Positions 7,312 to 7,952 of a DNA stretch of 7,952 nt are shown in pieces. Both the position numbers and the translations under genes were made by a program. The DNA lies in NCBI GenBank assembly GCA_947258625.1, contig CAMYJN010000083.1, positions 1 to 7,952 of the forward strand. Direction: 5' to 3'. Below the pieces are notes generated by a model that was given only the letters and a program-made list of their open reading frames with translations, searched no databases and was not told the DNA's origin. This DNA comes from an uncultured Polyangiaceae bacterium (GTDB taxonomy: Bacteria; Myxococcota_A; Polyangia; Polyangiales; Houyiibacteriaceae). The stretch's first letter is position 1. Each line of letters begins with the position of its first letter.

Positions 7312-7492
7312 CTCGGTTTGCCCGCGATTGCGGCTTGGAGTTGCAGTCTTGTGGCGGGTGTGTAAGATCACAACTTAGCGGCGCTTGCGGCCTACACCGG
7401 GATCCACGGTAGATCGAGCAACGACGCCGCTCGGGGAAAAGACGCATCGCGCCTAGTTCCGTGTAGGTCCCGCTAGCCTCCAACGTCATTCG
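7312..7492 (+). promoter_or_regulatory. Spacer with a weak candidate promoter for the SWIM-protein gene
   Basis: The 181-bp gap is long enough to separate transcription units. TTGCAG (7341-7346) and TAAGAT (7363-7368) are 16 bases apart and resemble weak sigma-70 -35 and -10 boxes; if real, the leader would be about 115-120 bases. CCTACAC (7391-7397) and GTGTAGG (7461-7467) are complementary and could pair across that leader, but seven bases with a 63-base loop is weak evidence. I see no intrinsic terminator for the helicase gene. Confidence 0.3.
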
Positions 7493-7952
7493 ATGGCTGA
7501 CACTGCGATCCAAGAAACGGCAGACCAAGAAGTCGCTCCCGAAGCGGTTCCTGAGGAAGTTGCGCCTACCTGGCGTGAGCCCACGACGTCCGTCGGCAAA
7601 AAGCTCGCGTCGATGAGCGACCGGGCGATTCAGCGGGTGACCGGCGGCAATGCGTTCTTGCGCGGTCGCCTCTACGCGCGGCGCAAGGCGGTCGAGAAAC
7701 TCGAAGAGGAAGAGCATACGGTCAAAGGCGAGATCTCGGTGCGCACCGCCGAGGACCCGTACGTCACGCGAGCGACGTACAAAGAAGAGGCGGACGCCTG
7801 GGAGTCGAGCTGCACGTGTCCGGGTTGGCGGGGTCCAACCGGACACTGCAAGCACGTCGCCGCGGTGATGGTGGCGTTGCGCGACGAGGTGCGTCCGCCG
7901 AGGGCCAAAGGGCCGCAACAGCAGCAGAGCAAGAAGAAGAAAAAGACCGAGC
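7493..7952 (+). CDS. SWIM zinc-finger protein, N-terminal part (runs off the window)
   Basis: The frame is open from ATG 7493 to the window end (153 codons) with no stop; an in-frame TAG at 7454 makes this ATG the first possible start. Residues 1-30 are an acidic, Ala/Glu/Pro-rich, probably disordered lead. Residues about 50-130 form a SWIM domain: GNAFLRGRLYARRKAVEKL and the following strands precede the zinc-binding signature Cys107-x-Cys109, Cys119-x-His121 in the contexts SCTCPGW and GHCKHVAAV. SWIM domains bind nucleic acid or protein. A Gln/Lys-rich linker (141-151) follows, suggesting further domains. In bacteria this arrangement often begins large SWI2/SNF2 helicases, but a stand-alone SWIM protein is possible and the window cannot decide. 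No Shine-Dalgarno is visible. Confidence 0.8.
   Translation, partial: MADTAIQETADQEVAPEAVPEEVAPTWREPTTSVGKKLASMSDRAIQRVTGGNAFLRGRLYARRKAVEKLEEEEHTVKGEISVRTAEDPYVTRATYKEEADAWESSCTCPGWRGPTGHCKHVAAVMVALRDEVRPPRAKGPQQQQSKKKKKTE

Noticed and set aside
6082..7371. Minus-strand frame of 429 codons opposite the HelD-like gene
   Set aside because: Shadow frame; the plus strand carries motifs II-VI of the helicase here.
7154..7918. Minus-strand frame of 254 codons across the helicase end, the spacer and the SWIM gene
   Set aside because: Arg-rich with no recognisable motif, and opposite two convincing plus-strand genes.

Overview
The window is chromosomal DNA from a bacterium with high GC content. 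Codon third positions are strongly G/C-biased, and long antisense open frames lie opposite the real genes. Every recognisable gene is a housekeeping or nucleic-acid-metabolism gene. A linear ArgE/ArgA arginine pathway, a HelD-type motor and a SWIM zinc-finger protein would fit a deltaproteobacterial or Myxococcota-like lineage. This is inference from general knowledge; no marker in the window settles the taxonomy. I see no phage, transposon, CRISPR, plasmid or defence module.

Layout from left to right. Positions 1-722 hold no gene I can support. They contain a C-rich stretch (226-285) whose minus strand carries two G-quadruplex-type motifs, a near-certain intrinsic terminator for leftward transcription (298-331), and an AT-richer spacer (about 420-722). 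A leftward two-gene operon follows: clpP (2266 to 1643), and a histidine-phosphatase-family gene (1646 to 723) whose start overlaps the clpP stop as ATGA. A 75-bp spacer (2267-2341) separates clpP from the divergent rightward operon argE (2342-3493) and argA (3490-4809), which also overlap as ATGA. After a 114-bp spacer comes a 795-residue HelD/UvrD-like superfamily 1 motor (4924-7311). A 181-bp spacer with a weak candidate promoter leads to the first 153 codons of a SWIM zinc-finger protein (7493 to the window end), probably the N-terminus of a larger protein.

How the genes work together. ArgA acetylates glutamate and ArgE removes the acetyl group from N-acetylornithine, so the pair are the first step and the deacetylation step of the linear ornithine/arginine route. 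ClpP is the proteolytic core of a Clp protease, and its phosphatase partner has no obvious shared substrate. The HelD-like motor and the SWIM protein both point to transcription or chromosome transactions, but appear to be separate transcription units.

I found no convincing undescribed system. The items most worth a second look are the roughly 105-residue non-family tail on the histidine phosphatase, the terminator lying about 390 bp beyond that gene with G4 motifs just past it, and the acidic insert in the HelD-like protein.
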